A stretch of DNA of 64,000 nucleotides, taken from Sphagnum compactum (lineage: Eukaryota; Bryophyta; Sphagnopsida; Sphagnales). Numbering within the stretch: position 1 is the first letter of the stretch; each line of letters opens with the position of its first letter. Where the stretch lies: NCBI GenBank assembly GCA_965153455.1, contig OZ234493.1, forward strand, positions 25,348,213 through 25,412,212, read 5' to 3'. Shown one piece after another: positions 1-13,200 of this stretch. The notes beneath the pieces are model-generated. The model was not told the origin of the DNA and did not search any database. It saw only the letters and a list, made by a program, of their open reading frames with translations. A program made the translations under genes and the position numbers.

Positions 1-1086
1 AATTAGTTCCGACTTATGTTAGAACAGATGATCGATTGAGGGCCGGCGTAATATTGCTGAACAATAATCATCCGTTTGCACCTGAGTTCACGCCATTCGA
101 AGTCGACGAGCTCCGATATTCAGGACAGCTAAAACATCTAGATACAATTTATAGCAGCTGAATATCATCTGCTGAAATAATGTTGCAGACAAAGGACAGA
201 TAGGGATCCAGAGGACAGATAGGGGTCCAAGCACGCTAATAGGAGCCAACAGGTGATTACTTGAAAAAAAATTGTGTGGATACTTGCGGCATCTATAACC
301 TGAGAGTCCAATAATTGGATCCCAAGTGCTGCTGTCATTAATATTGTTTGGAGTTTAAGTGCAGTGACAGGATCACACGGAATTGGCGATCACCTATAAG
401 CTAGCTGCTGCTCTAGTCTCACATACATTGTATCCACAAAGTAGGGGTGTCGTGTTAACGGATGGCCCCTGCACACTGAGAGTCGATGGTTATAATATCC
501 AGAGAATTGCAAACTTGTTACGACATGGGCCAGCTTGTCGCAGTTTGCGGTTGTCCCACCAATTGATTTAATAGCTAGCAGCAGCTCAGGCAGCTGCCTG
601 AAAGCCTAGGCTAGTTATATGGCTGCACATCATCACTGAACTATTATAGTAAGTACACGTAATTGGACGTGTAGCCTTCGTGCTGTAGATACTGTAGTAT
701 ACTGTGAGTATTTTCGTGTGATGCTAGTACACTACAATTGATGGAATTAGTCGCCAACTAGTAATCCACACGCGGAGGGCTGTCGTTTGACGGACACAAG
801 GGACGTTCTTGGCATTGATCCCAGCTGTCGTTTCATAACCCGCGAATTGAGACTCGAGGTTTCAAATGATATATTTGTTGTTGCTTTTGTACGTCGTTAG
901 GTATGTTATTGCAGATCTCCATGAGGGAAGACTTGTAACAAAGTTGATTTCCTAAGTTGTTGCTCTGGTTAACTGCTTGTAACGTTTCTCATGAGTTCGG
1001 AATTACACGAACTTGTTTGAACTTTCAACAGAGATAGCTTTTCGGTCGATCTAGTCTCAAAAATTCTTTACAATTTAATAATCTCA
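1..1086. other. Unassigned intergenic DNA
   Basis: No reading frame of family-like character was found in about 1.1 kb. The base composition is more balanced than in the AT-rich regions further right. Short frames such as the 62-codon one at 383-571 have no start context, splice signals or motif that I recognise. Confidence 0.4.
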
Positions 1087-1502
1087 GGGTCTCTGATATT
1101 TCTCTTGAACTTGGGAAATCTTTTCATTAGGCTGCTGTGATCACAGATTATGTATTCATAGCAGCTTTCCATTAATTTTTTTCAACTAGCTGTGCTCATA
1201 GTCATCTCACAGCCCTATGCCCTATCGGCCCTGCATTGACCAATTGCAGGAGGTGTGAGAGCTGTGAGTCAATTGTGACCCACCATACAATGACATCTAT
1301 CTTTTTGTCCATGAGAACATCTTTTCCAAAAGTTTCTGACAGGATTATATATTTTCAACGCATATGCAGCTCTCCATTGGAAATTGAGTGACCCTGCAGC
1401 AAGAAACAAAGCCCTATGTGATCAGTGGCTTTCCAATAGGGTGCTGTGATCAGAGCACGCTGTGTGTAACTTTGATCACAGCAGCCTAATGGAAAGAGAC
1501 CC
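1087..1502. mobile_element. Foldback/MITE-like element with terminal inverted repeats
   Basis: The segment starts with GGGTCTCT and ends with the reverse complement AGAGACCC. Both ends are flanked by TCA (1084-1086 and 1503-1505), a possible 3-bp target duplication. A longer subterminal inverted match, ATTAGGCTGCTGTGATCA near 1127-1144 against its complement at 1473-1490, gives the arms real length. The interior contains further short inverted copies of the same GTGATCA and TTCCATT words. There is no coding capacity. The 3-bp duplication suits a PIF/Harbinger-type MITE, although TCA is not the usual TWA target, so the superfamily is uncertain. Confidence 0.6.
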
Positions 1503-2515
1503 TCAGTACTGGACATCGTGCAAGCTTTCAAGACATGGTGATCATCAGACGTATACAAAATTGTGAGCTTTAAATTTTGCCCAAAAATTTCCTTGTCCGG
1601 AACTTAATTCTAGATAGATATACAGTTTTTGCCCAAGATTGAGAAAGGTCTGTAGGTTCAAGTGCAAGCTCAGCTAGTATACGCAGGGGCCCTCCCTGAA
1701 ATTACCTCGAAGACGTCATTTACCCCCCCCCTGACTCTGTACACCGCCTTTTTGTTTTGTCACAACCTATGTTCAAATCATCATGAACCAGGACGCAATT
1801 GGGTATTCCTGATTGTTTCTGGAATCTGCACGTACTCGTCTGCATATATGCATGCAGCATCTTCAAACTTTCGTTGAAACAACAGATTACGCCAGCTTAC
1901 ACTACTGCAGCTGCAAAGGTCTAGAGATTTTTCACGCAAAGCTGCGCGGGGCGGCCCCAAGTTTGTGCACAGTCCAAAGCGAGTACTCCAGAATCAGCAG
2001 CTCTTTTAAGATGTACCACGAGATTGTACTCCACTCTCGGAGTCAACATATTCCTTGTCCAAAGTTGCAAGCTCGAGTGCCACCACAAAGGCACCGAAAG
2101 GTCTCATCAAAAAGCTTCAACCTTCAACAAAAAAACTCCAGAGAAAAATTCAAGTCTGATCAAAGAACTCGTAAAATGCAGCCTTTGAGGATGCCCGCGC
2201 GCGGGCCCGTGCACAAAAGGGGGAGGGGGGGAAAGTGTTTGACAAACAAGCACTTCAAACTCGTCGCAGCACGATTTCACTTTCTCAACAGCATCAGCTT
2301 CATGTAGCTACATACCGCCGGGGATATGAGATACATACTGCAACGCAGCATTGCGTATAAGCTGCTGTGTCTAGACTTGCAACAATTGGCTCGTTAGACT
2401 TGGGTATAGGGGCTAAAGACTAATCGAATCATCTAGTAAGGACAATATTGGTTGAATTACATCATGCCACGTGCTCGAGCAGCTAAAAGCCCATGTTAAA
2501 AGGTCTTCATGAATC
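1503..2515. other. Unassigned intergenic DNA
   Basis: A 164-codon open frame at 1813-2307 is basic and low in information, with no recognisable domain. I do not call it a gene. There is a run of nine C near 1721-1729 and a CG-rich patch near 2191-2207. Confidence 0.35.
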
Positions 2516-2745
2516 AAACTCCAATCTTCTTCCTCACAGTCCAATCTACTTCCTCCAAAGTTATCTCAAAAATCAGAGTGCGAGATCTTCTTCCTTCCTC
2601 AAAAGTCCAATCTTCTTTCTTCCTGAACCTCAAGGTCCAATCTTCGTCCTTATCTCATAACTCAAAGTGCAACCTTCTTCGACCTCAAAGTTGCACTTTT
2701 CGTGCTTACCTCATAATATTAAATCAAAGGTGCAATCTTTGGCTT
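2516..2745. repeat. Degenerate pyrimidine-rich tandem repeat
   Basis: The word TCCAATCTTCTTCCT and close variants recur about six times, separated by spacers such as CTCAAAG, drifting into TGCAATCTT and TGCAACCTT towards the right. The period is irregular, roughly 30-45 bp. It looks like an old minisatellite. The 97-codon open frame across it is a by-product of the repeat. Confidence 0.55.
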
Positions 2746-2817
2746 TTTAGATTGCAGGTATGGTTCAATTCCAGCTTTGGAACCGGGCTCAAGTCTTTCT
2801 AAAAACAACCAAGCTTA

Positions 2818-2844
2818 TCATCATCATCATCATCATCATCATCA
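2818..2844. repeat. (TCA)n microsatellite
   Basis: Nine uninterrupted TCA triplets. Confidence 0.95.
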
Positions 2845-3209
2845 CCAAGTCTTTTTTCTTGTTTTTTTGGTTCCCCCTTGAACACTGAAGTAAAGCTTGG
2901 AAAGCATAAAAGATTATATATGGGAATTTCTACTTTTGTTTTCCATCTTCCCGCCCCCCTCTTCTCATCACTGAAATTGTATAATATATTTCTAAAGTGG
3001 TAATAATAGTGTACAGTGCTTTATTTAGATTGGGTCTTAACCAGTGTGAATCTTGTTTTCAACAAATTTGATCGTTTTTTCTCAACCAAAAGTTGCTAAT
3101 TTTTCTTGGAACAAAAAAAGAAGATTTTTCTAGTGTAAATTTGACTAATTTTGTGAAGCTTTTGGAAATATTCGCCCAATGACTATCACAATATTGGACC
3201 CAAAAAAAG

Positions 3210-3240
<31 letters not shown>

Positions 3241-4480
3241 AAAAACTCCGGTCTTGATTGTCGCTATTGTATATATATGTCCATTTGAGCAGTGAGCAGC
3301 AGCTTTACTTGAGTGGGAAAAAGTTTGGAAAATAAATCATCGCGTCGCCGCCTTAATGCATGTCTGGTGTCTGGCGTCCACTGAATTGATAAGCTTTACC
3401 GTCCAAAGGAAAAAGCCATAAGTAAAGCCATAAGTCGTAGCTTTCCTTCATTTCATAAAGAATCCAAGTTCTTAATTTGAGGTGAAAAGTAGCCAGGATA
3501 AGTACGAGCAACACTTTAAGGGAAAAATGTGACCCCCTTGGGAAACCGGCACCTACTAGACTGGTCCTAAAAATTTCCCAAAAAACAAATTTGGGTTGGT
3601 TCTATACATTATAGATATTCCACCCCTCATACAAGTATTGTTGTATAATATTCAAATGCATCAAATTATAAACATAACAAAGGAGTTTTATGTAAGTGGA
3701 ACTCAATTCTTAATGCTTAGATGACTTTAAAATAATTAATACACTGAAAAGTAATTAATGCTTAATAAATCAAAGGTGGAGTTTACAATTTAGGAGGGTC
3801 TATTTGTGTCATAGTCCATAAGTAATGGTTATGGATTTATTGTTTGTAATGAAATTGAAGAATGTGCTTAGAACTTTGAGGCCCTACAACACTTTGGGAG
3901 TTCAAAATGGTGAAGGTCAAAAATCAAGGAAGGAAATATCTTTTTGTATGAAATGTTTTTTAAAATTGTAATTTTTTTCAACTTGTCCATTTAGATGTCT
4001 TGATTTATATTTTTCGAGACCTATCTTCAATAAAGGTGTTTAAAATAAGGTGACAAGATCTTGGACATGGAAAAAGATGTTACAATAAGTTAACATCATT
4101 AAAAGGTTTTTCTCGAAATTATGGACTCTTCAAATGGATTCTTAGTCAAATGTAATATGTGCTTTTATTATTGATTTGAACTTAAAAACCCATTATTTTA
4201 TAGCTAATTTTTAAATCATTTTTTATCATGTAAAAACACATTTATGAATGATTATGATGGAATCTAGAATTATAATATTTGAAAATATAATTCTTCTGAA
4301 AATTTTGACAACTTTTAATTCATTATTTTTTATGGAGATCAAAATATAAAATATAAAAGGACTGCAATAAGGACTAGGCCTTTTTCATTTTGTGTGGTAC
4401 ACCTTAAAAGATTTTCATTGTCTTGTGCAAGTGAACTCTCAAATTCATTTAATTCATGTTATAAATTTAATTTTAAATAT
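2845..4480. other. AT-rich intergenic DNA
   Basis: Mostly low-complexity AT-rich sequence, with stop codons dense in every frame I followed. No gene or transposon motif was recognised. Confidence 0.4.
3209..3241. repeat. (GAAA)n microsatellite
   Basis: About eight tandem GAAA units following an A-rich run. Confidence 0.9.
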
Positions 4481-4489
4481 ATTAAATCT

Positions 4490-5170
4490 ATCAAATTACT
4501 AATAGTCTTATAACTCACCTTTGCATCATTTGGCTAATTTTTATTCACAAAGATTAATTTTTCAAAATTATTTGATTATAAGTGATATATCTCAAATTGG
4601 TGAAAATTTCAAGCTTAATTTTTTTTTAGTTTCAATTTGAGAAATTATAATACTTAATATCTATATAACTAAAAAGGTCAACAATTGAAAACATAGTTTT
4701 ATGTTGCCTACACCATTCCAAAAGACATTTGATATCTTTTACATCCACCCAATATTTATGAAATATCAATAATTATTGATTAACAAGCTCCTTTGTAAGT
4801 TTGCCGATGCCAACCACCATCTTTAAAATGTCCATGCTCCTATCTTCATCAATTTTGTAAACAAAGGGACTTTCAACTTCGGACAATGGATGCAATGATG
4901 AAAAGATTTCAAAAGCATAAAAAACAAAGATTTCCTACTCTTTAGCTATGGCCACCCCATGTTCATGACTAATAAAAGAAAATATCAATCTCAAATTCTT
5001 GAATTTAGGATCTAACATCAAAGCTAACCTATAATGAAGTTCTTTCTTTGTATCTTGTCAAAAAATATGAGAAAGAATAATCACACCAATGACCTCCTTC
5101 TTAATGTTTTTTGCAAAAAAATTCAACTCAATAATTAAACCAAAATCATCATCAACAATGGTGACCTTTA
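4490..5170 (-). pseudogene. hAT-superfamily transposase relic (C-terminal half)
   Basis: Reading the minus strand across stops and frame breaks gives peptides typical of plant hAT transposases. These are LHYRLALMLDPKFKNLRLIF at about 5040-4981, then HPLSEVESPF, a TKELVN stretch near 4795, an LEWC tract matching the usual PL-W region, and ENFEKLIFVNKN-like sequence near 4570-4545 at the C-terminal dimerisation region. In an intact transposase these segments form the C-terminal dimerisation part used in cut-and-paste transposition. Here at least four in-frame stops and several deletions make it non-functional. Terminal inverted repeats were not located. Confidence 0.7.
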
Positions 5171-7200
5171 AACTAGTTTAAGGTGCAAGCAATAACAACA
5201 AAAAACATAATGTCTATTATAATTATGATATATACCATGTGTGTGCAAGGGGCACATAGCCACGTTGACCTTATGACCAATTTGCTTGCTATAACAAAGG
5301 GCACTAACTTCTCAAAATTAGAAGGCTTTTTGAAACATGATCACTTTGCTTGCAAACTTGCACAATTTAATCTTATTAATTAGAATGAACCATTTTGGAA
5401 TACAAAAATTGAAATCAATGGAAGAACCCAAAAAGTAACTTACATTTGCATTGTTTTGAGTTTTCTTGATTGGCATGTTCAATTTTTTGGGATTGAGGTG
5501 TAGTAATGCAAGCCTTTGCCTAACTTTTTAAACCATGTAATACATTTCTACAAATCCATTTAAGTATATTTAATTGAAACATATTTCAAGCCTAGCTAAC
5601 GACTTTTTTTTCAACAATTGCATATCAATAAGCCTTAAAGAAATTCATTGTGCTTATTTTCAAATGTCCTTTAAAAAACTCATAAAATCCACATGAAGAA
5701 AATATTGTCATTAATCAATTCAAGTTTCATTTTTTCAAAATTATAAATCTATCAAATTTTATTTTTACTTATATTTCAAAGAAGTCATTTTTTTTCCAAA
5801 GGTAAAATGTAAAAAATTATGCAATGAAGGTTCAATAAAAGGCCACTACAAAGTTTGAACATGGCAACTATGCCTCACAAACAGAGGATTATGACATTCT
5901 TGACCATTATTGACAATCAATCCATGTTTGAAAAAGTTACAAAATAATATTGAAAGTTGCATTCATGAAAAGAAAAGCTCCATGAAATTCAAAACTTTCA
6001 AACCATCAAATTTTCAAGAATGATTTAATAAAGGTATTTCAAGACATCAAATCAACAAATTGAAGTTTGATATTGTATCTCACAAAATCTCTATTAGGTC
6101 ATTCTTGAAATTTTAATGAATGCAAAGGATTTCTATACATTTCAAACCTTAACCCATGTGTGAGGCATATTTTATAAATATCTTCAAATAAGGTTCCAAA
6201 TTTAAACCAAATGCAAATTGTTTAAATAAACATAATATGAAAAAATGCCAGATGTCAAGCTATGATTTAATGTTTATAATTGTATATCCTGAACCATGGG
6301 CACAAACTCTCCGTAACATTGTGTAAGAAGGTATTATACATTCCATATCTATATACATCAAAACTTGAACTTCACGATATTGCTCACTACTAATAACAAT
6401 CAATTTTTTTTCCCCTCTTCTTATATTTCCATATGTTTTTGAATAGTTCATTATTATTTATGTCAATGTCAAATTGAATTTGAATTAATATAAATATCAT
6501 GAACATGAAAAGGCGCATGTTAATTTACCTTTTCATATTCACGTTGGTGGGTAAAAAAAAGGAGTGAAATAATTATAAAGATTTAGGTAATTATTAGGAA
6601 AGTTAGTAAGAAAAAAATGAAATAGTCAGGCTTGGAAATAAGATAGTTATCTCATGGATTGTTTATGGAATTGTTGAAAGACAACCATGTGAAGAATTAT
6701 GCAAAATCAATTTCTTAAGGACAATTCGTATAAAAATATATGCAAAATCTCCAATATAACATTTCCTCGAAATTTCTCATCATTGGAACTAAGTGAGACA
6801 CAATTTTAACTCTAGATTGTTTTGCCACACCCCCATGCAATAAAGTTCAACTTGGGTGTGGCCTTTCTTGGTCCAAAGACCAACACTTTGGCGACAAAAA
6901 TGTCAATCATTTTCATTTTAAATTAAATGATCTTGTTCTATCCCTCTTCTATTTAAATGGAAATTAAATAGTTTCTCAAAAATCATTTCTGAGCTTGACA
7001 TGTTGCTAGTGTGAACAATTGTAGACCTAAAAGTTATGACATTTTATTTGACACAAGGCAAGTCTGAACTCTGAACCAGTATTAGCTTCTTCCTTTCTTC
7101 TATAACTGGAGAGACAGGGTCATTGTGAAATTTGTGTTTCTGTCAAGGATTCAAGAGCACAATAGGACAAAACATGGAAGGGTAGGGGTTTGTTTCTCCT
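5171..7200. other. AT-rich intergenic DNA, possibly more hAT debris
   Basis: The left part may continue the hAT relic upstream on the minus strand, but the match is too decayed to assert. Beyond about 5400 nothing was recognised. Frames such as 5183-5383 and 6260-6451 look like chance openings. Confidence 0.35.
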
Positions 7201-7211
7201 TTTCATCAAAG

Positions 7212-7232
7212 CTAAACCCTAAACCCTAAACC
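7212..7232. repeat. Short telomere-like (CCCTAAA)n tract
   Basis: Three consecutive CCCTAAA-type units. It is too short for an interstitial telomere array and may be a telo-box type motif. Similar AACCCTA words occur near 54962-54980 and TAGGGTT near 30597-30607. Confidence 0.7.
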
Positions 7233-10200
7233 CAGCCCACAGGTGTCTGGCCAGCTCTTTGAGGGTATAAACATAACAAGCAGGGTATGTGTCTGGTTCC
7301 TAACCAATTGCCAACCTTATGTATCATACCGCACATCCGTTGTGAATAACATACCCTTGGACCCTTGTTGATAATTGGTCATTTTCTCAAAAACTGGCGC
7401 AAAGTGGTTCTGAACTTTGAAAGGCAACATGAGAACACCATTAAGCTTTGTTTTCAATTGTGGCAGAAAGAAAGACCCATTCATCAAGCATTTCTCATTA
7501 TGGAACACCAAGACCCTCATTCTTTTCTTAAAACACATTGCCAAGATATCGAGATATGTAAACCAGATTAAAAATGTGTCGTCAATCCTTTTTCTCTAAT
7601 GAAACCCATATTCAATAAAGGTGCCACAATTCTTTATGTTGGCTGGGGAAGAAACTCAAAAGGAAACTTTGGTTTTGGCTCTGTTTCACAAGCTCATGTT
7701 ATCAAATTTACAAAACGATTTGGTCAAAAAACTAAAGGTAGTCGAAGATGTACAAACTATATATATGTACATATATAGTAAAACAGAAAGTTCCTTGCAG
7801 ACACAATTTTTTTTTAATTGAAATACAATTGCTACTGTTCAATACATTATAGTTTTTCAATACCCACTCTTTGTGTGTATCTCTACATATATCAATTATT
7901 ATTATTTGTTTTAGACATATATAATTACAATGAAGGTGAGTTGTGAAGGAAAGAAAAAACAAGAGTACAAAATCACTAAAATATTTTTTAGGAAACAACC
8001 AATGTTGGAAGGTTCTTGATTTTCAGCTAGGTTCTAGGTCAGGGTTTATGGTATGCAGACTGGAGGTTCAACATTGCACTGGAACTGCCATTGCAACCAG
8101 ACCAAGCAATCAGCCTTATAAAACAATTGAATTAGAAGCTAAATTGAGGGTTCTTATCATCAATTTGGATACAACACAAAATTGAAATTGAAAATTTTTA
8201 AGCTTCTTACTCACCAGATTTTGAGGAAATTTTGCATAAAAATCTGCAGATTTGTATATATGGTTTTTAGTAGGTAGTGATAATATAGAGAGATGCTTAA
8301 GGGTTTTACCTTTCATATCGCCTTTATAGCCAAATTTGGCTAAATCTTTTTATTGTTGATCATCATTTTGGATACAACACGAAATCGAAAAATAAAACCA
8401 CACTAATTTGGCCCCACATTTTGGCAATGTCCCGTCCAGCAGGCAAAGGTTAAAACATATGTAGATTATGAGGCTGAGGAAGGGTAGGGTTTTTATACCT
8501 TTTCATAGGTATAAAGCTCCCTCCAACTCTTAAGGAGTACGCATTACTACGAATACAAGCTACCCTCCAAATACACTACAAATTTTCTCCAAGTGCTTTA
8601 CAGCGAGTGAATGAATGTATCTGCTAATGTTATATCGCAGACAGATAACTGCCTCAAGAAGAGTGCACTGTCAACAAGAACAAGTTCATTTTGATGTTGT
8701 TGTGATCCTAACAACCTTGGGGAAATTCCCCTGTGTTATTTTAGGCCACCTTACAATGCAAGAATTTCCCACGCCTGGAGCCATGTCGGGTTTTCCTGTA
8801 AGATCCCATGGCCAAGTGTCTACTCGGAGACATTGTTCCAAAAACACAGCAGACGCCAGACTTGGCCATCATCTTATCATCCTAGGTCCCCTTATTTTGG
8901 AAATGCTCCAACCTTGGGGCTTTACCCTAATGAGTACCCACCTAGACTGAAGTAAAGTACTCATCAAGGGGTTTTTCTTCTGCAAAATTGCACCAGGGTG
9001 ACAAATTATTTTTGGAAAATGGCCCCAAAAAAATTATTTCTAGGTTTTTTAATCACCAAATTTCAGAATTTTTTAACATATCATCAAATTCTGTAGTAAA
9101 AGATCTAATAGTTTAGCAAACAATACATAAGGTTGCTTTTTCTCCTTTAAATTATTTTATTTTATTTTTTTTGTTGGGAGCCAGATTTGCTTTCATAGTC
9201 TTATGTATGATCACCACTTTAGCTACATTGTAATTTTTTTTAAATTCTGGTTATTCACCTAAACCTGCAGTGAGCACCCACCTAAGTAATAAGTACCCCA
9301 CCTATAAATATGTCTAGATTCTGAGCTCTAGATGCTAGTCTGTAGGTAGGCTAACTTTTTGCAATTAAACTGCATTGTGGCAGCTTCTAAGTACGTTGAA
9401 AATAGTTATGAAGGCAGTGGCCAGTGGGATTCTCTTCTGTAGTTAAGATTAAGAACAAGTCCACACACACCCTTATTTGGCCCTATACCAGTGTTTATCA
9501 CATATACCCTAGGTAGTTAATTGTCAATGACCCCACTCACAACATGGAAGATTTGATAATAGAAGAAGGTTCAAGAGACAATTGGATTGCAACCACCAAG
9601 TCTTTTTCCCCAATTTTTCTATAGAAAACATTTGGAGAATTATATTTTCAAAAACTAGCCTTAACAATTTTAAAGTTGCACCTTAACAATTTAAGTGTGC
9701 AATTATAGTTGCACCTTAAGAAATTTTCTCACACAATAGGTCATGATTTAACCAGAAAGAAGTGGTTACATAAAACAACTAGAGAAGAACATATTTGAAA
9801 GCCATTAGCAAAACCCAGAATTTTTTCACTGCAGCATTGGAGTCCTAAACCACATAAACCTACAATAGTCTAATTTACACTAGAGAAAAACACATTTCTC
9901 CAAAAGTTTCCCAATCTGTCACAAAAAATCACTGGCCGCCACCTTCGCCAATCATTATGAGTGACCAATCAGAAGTAGTCCTTTTGAATTTACCAGGCCT
10001 TCTGGAGACCACTGAAATCACGCTGTTTGAATCATAGCTATTATCAAGCTATTTTTCAGATATCATCAGAGCTTCTTTTTTTAATAATAGCAAATTTGAA
10101 AGTCTATAAACTTACTATCACGCTATTTTTCAACTCTACTTCATCCAAAGTACAGTGTACAGGCCATTGTCCTGCCCTAATCTATGCAATGAAGAAAAGA
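7233..10200. other. Unassigned intergenic DNA
   Basis: Several 60-110 codon frames exist (7317-7544 minus, 7943-8185 plus, 8615-8950 plus). None shows a start context, splice structure or domain that I recognise. GATACAACAC followed by AAAT-GAAA sequence occurs at 8167 and again near 8371, suggesting a small local duplication. Confidence 0.35.
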
Positions 10201-10211
10201 TTTAAATGAGA

Positions 10212-10214
<3 letters not shown>

Positions 10215-10245
<31 letters not shown>
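10215..10245. repeat. (GA)n microsatellite
   Basis: About fifteen uninterrupted GA dinucleotides. Confidence 0.95.
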
Positions 10246-10248
<3 letters not shown>

Positions 10249-13200
10249 GAGGGAGGTAGAGCATCTGGATGTCAGAGCTGCATGGTAATGATTTTTAGTG
10301 GGCATGCAGCAATTAGGGCAGGATCTAGGAATGTGGGCTCAAGTCAGCGGACCCAGTAGCCGAGGCTGCATGATTTAAGTGGTTCTGTATGCATTCTCTG
10401 TATTAATGTATCTATTTTAAATGTGGGGTTTTCAATTGTGGTACTGTTCTGGTTCACTGTACCCGGGTTTGGTGTAAGTGAAGTAGTAGGCTAGTAGTAC
10501 TAGGTGAAGGAAATGGCTTAATTAGTAGCCCTTCTTCCCAGAAAACAAAAAAGTTAGCCTGGAGCAGATCCAGAGAACAACAACAACAAGAGAGAAACAA
10601 CAACAACAAACAGACACACACCATAAGTATGAAGTAGAACAGCTTGGTTTTGCAGTTCAACTGAACTGACTCCCTTTTGTAAGCACCTAAGAAAAACCCA
10701 CCAAGTGGAGGTGGGTTGCTTGCTTGCTTGCGTGCCTGCCAAGGAGATGATGATGGTGATGATCTAGGAGAACTACAGAATTTATACACTAATAAAGACA
10801 GCAACCGACCATTTTGAAGGACAGCTCTCTTTGAATTGTGTGTGCAAATTTTTTTGTTTGTCCTATTTTTTGGCTGAACTTCATAAGTTTTCATCAGTTG
10901 CAAATCCAAACATTAAATGCGTTTGAAATGTTGAGTGTTTTTATCTGTCTTTACTTTGGGAAGTCATATACCATAACACATACAAGTTAGTAATGTTGAG
11001 TGGATCTCATTTTCACATTAAGTTCTAACAGACTATATTGACATAAAATCAGTCAAGTTTTAGTAATAGAAAGGGAGAAATCAATTTCGATAAACAAACT
11101 CTGGAGAGAGAAGTGGCCCTACTCACAACCTCCAACCAAGATGAACCTGAGCAGAATTCAAGAGACGTAAAAAAATTGCTGGTTACAATTTTCAACACTT
11201 CACAATTTGCTTTTAGCTTTTTAATGTGTCCATCATGAATGTTTTAATCGTTCACAACTTCAAAGCTTCACCATAATCTACTGTTCAGAAGTTTGTAACC
11301 ATGCGGCTCAATGTGGTTGGTCCTCAGCACACAGTTTAATAACCTCGGACCTCATTTTCTGTTTCTATTGGCTTTCCTACCTACCAAATGTGCAACCCTC
11401 ATGTGAATCGTGTAACTCTCATGTGAATGAATGAAAAAAAAAATCATCCAAAAAATGTTGCATATGCATTGATTATGTCCATTCAGATGATGGATTTGCA
11501 TTTTGATTCTATCCATCTAGTCGCTGGATCTGTTCACTTTTCATCCATTGACACAATGAATATTGATCGTAGGTCTCAAACCTCTAAACGGTATATTATG
11601 TCTGGTAACTGGCTTAATGTCCTTGGTTACTGGAAATTTTCTTTGGCACCAACACACCTCAGCTATTTCCCATAACCAGCAACATCTCCCTAGGTACCTA
11701 GTCTAGCCTCCATATAGTACCAAGTAGCATATCTGAATCACTAAAACCTTAAGTTCCACCATTGTTTGCTGTCTCTCACATGCATGTACCCTATTATTTC
11801 AAAACTGGGTTTTCAAGATTTCTGATGTAGATGAAATTCCCTGAGATTTTACATTCATGCAGATTTCTGAATTTATTAGAAAAATGAGCCCACAAAGAAA
11901 TTACAACCCACTCACCTCTCTTAAAGAGCTAAAGAGACAGTACTTACAGCAGTTTCAAGAAGGAGATGTTTCTCTCAAAGATTAGCTTCAACTCAGATCA
12001 AAGTTTTGCCTTTCTTGGCCCCATACCCGACCCCACTCCCCCCACACCCCCAATTTCAACAGATAGCCCACACAATGATACTGCCTAGAGCATTACTTGT
12101 AACTTACCATCTGAGTCTGGCAGTTCCCATCATTTGTTCTGTCAAATGACATCTACTGCAAAATTAATCAAAAGTTTGTATGACATCCAAAAATCTTGCC
12201 AGTTTCATTTGTTGAGAAAGGAATTGAAGTACTTGGAAGAAAATAAAATTGCAAAATTGGATGAAATTCACGATTCCTTGCAGAACATGATGAGTGCTCA
12301 TAACTGCTGGCATGAGACAAGAGGAAAGGAAAAATAATCTGGCAAACCGGTCTATTTAAGTGGCCTGCCTTGTGGTGTCTGTGGTTGTAAGTATCTAGAG
12401 CAAATGCAGCAAGTGTACATTTTTGTCGCTTTTCTGATGCCATCACCGACAGTTCTTTACAACATAATAATAAGAGCTATTGCCTCCTCTGCAAGATCCC
12501 CATACACTTACTATATCAATAGGTAGCCTCCTATCATCATGAACTAGCCAACAATAACAACATCATTAATCATCACAATGGGTCACTCTTCTGGATCAAG
12601 CCTCAATTTTTGCACGTTCTATAATTTATTAATCCACTCACACCCATCACAGCTCTGTTGATGCTTGGCACAAATTCTCACATAATTATTAACTGTAAAC
12701 TGTCATGTCAGATTTCAAGGCCGATGAGAAGCAAATTCGTTGACTTGCAATGAGTATTACACAGAGAGCAATATGTGTAAGGAATTAAGGGCAGGTGGAG
12801 AGTATTGTTGTTCTAGCTTTTGGAGAGAACCTTCTTAGTGTCCCAGGGTTGTTTGTTCTCAATTTTATGATGTAGTCAAACTGGCAATCATCCACAACAA
12901 GATGTAGCCAAATCACCTATGAAAGCAAAACTCTTCAAGAATCTCTTTTTTATCTCGGCTGCCTGTTCTAGAAAGGTGATAACCAAGACAAGGTGGTAGC
13001 TGAGTTCATCTATGCATTCTGGTGATGCCTATATCCATTTTGGGGGTGGGGTGGGGTGGGGGGGGCGATACCAAATTAAGGGCCGAGGATGAGACATGAG
13101 ATTCCACCCCCGTCTTTCATGAATGGCCCCATCCATGGGCTTTACACTATGCTGTAGGTTTTAGCTTTCTTTTACATGGTTCTTATTGTTGGAAATAACA

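Noticed and set aside
1813-2307. 164-codon plus-strand frame
   Set aside because: No domain, no conserved start context and no splice signals; probably a chance opening.
7212-7232. Interstitial telomere or chromosome-fusion scar
   Set aside because: Only three repeat units; far too short to support that reading.
10454-10909. 151-codon minus-strand frame
   Set aside because: Low-complexity runs of Ser, Leu and Cys; no recognisable protein character.
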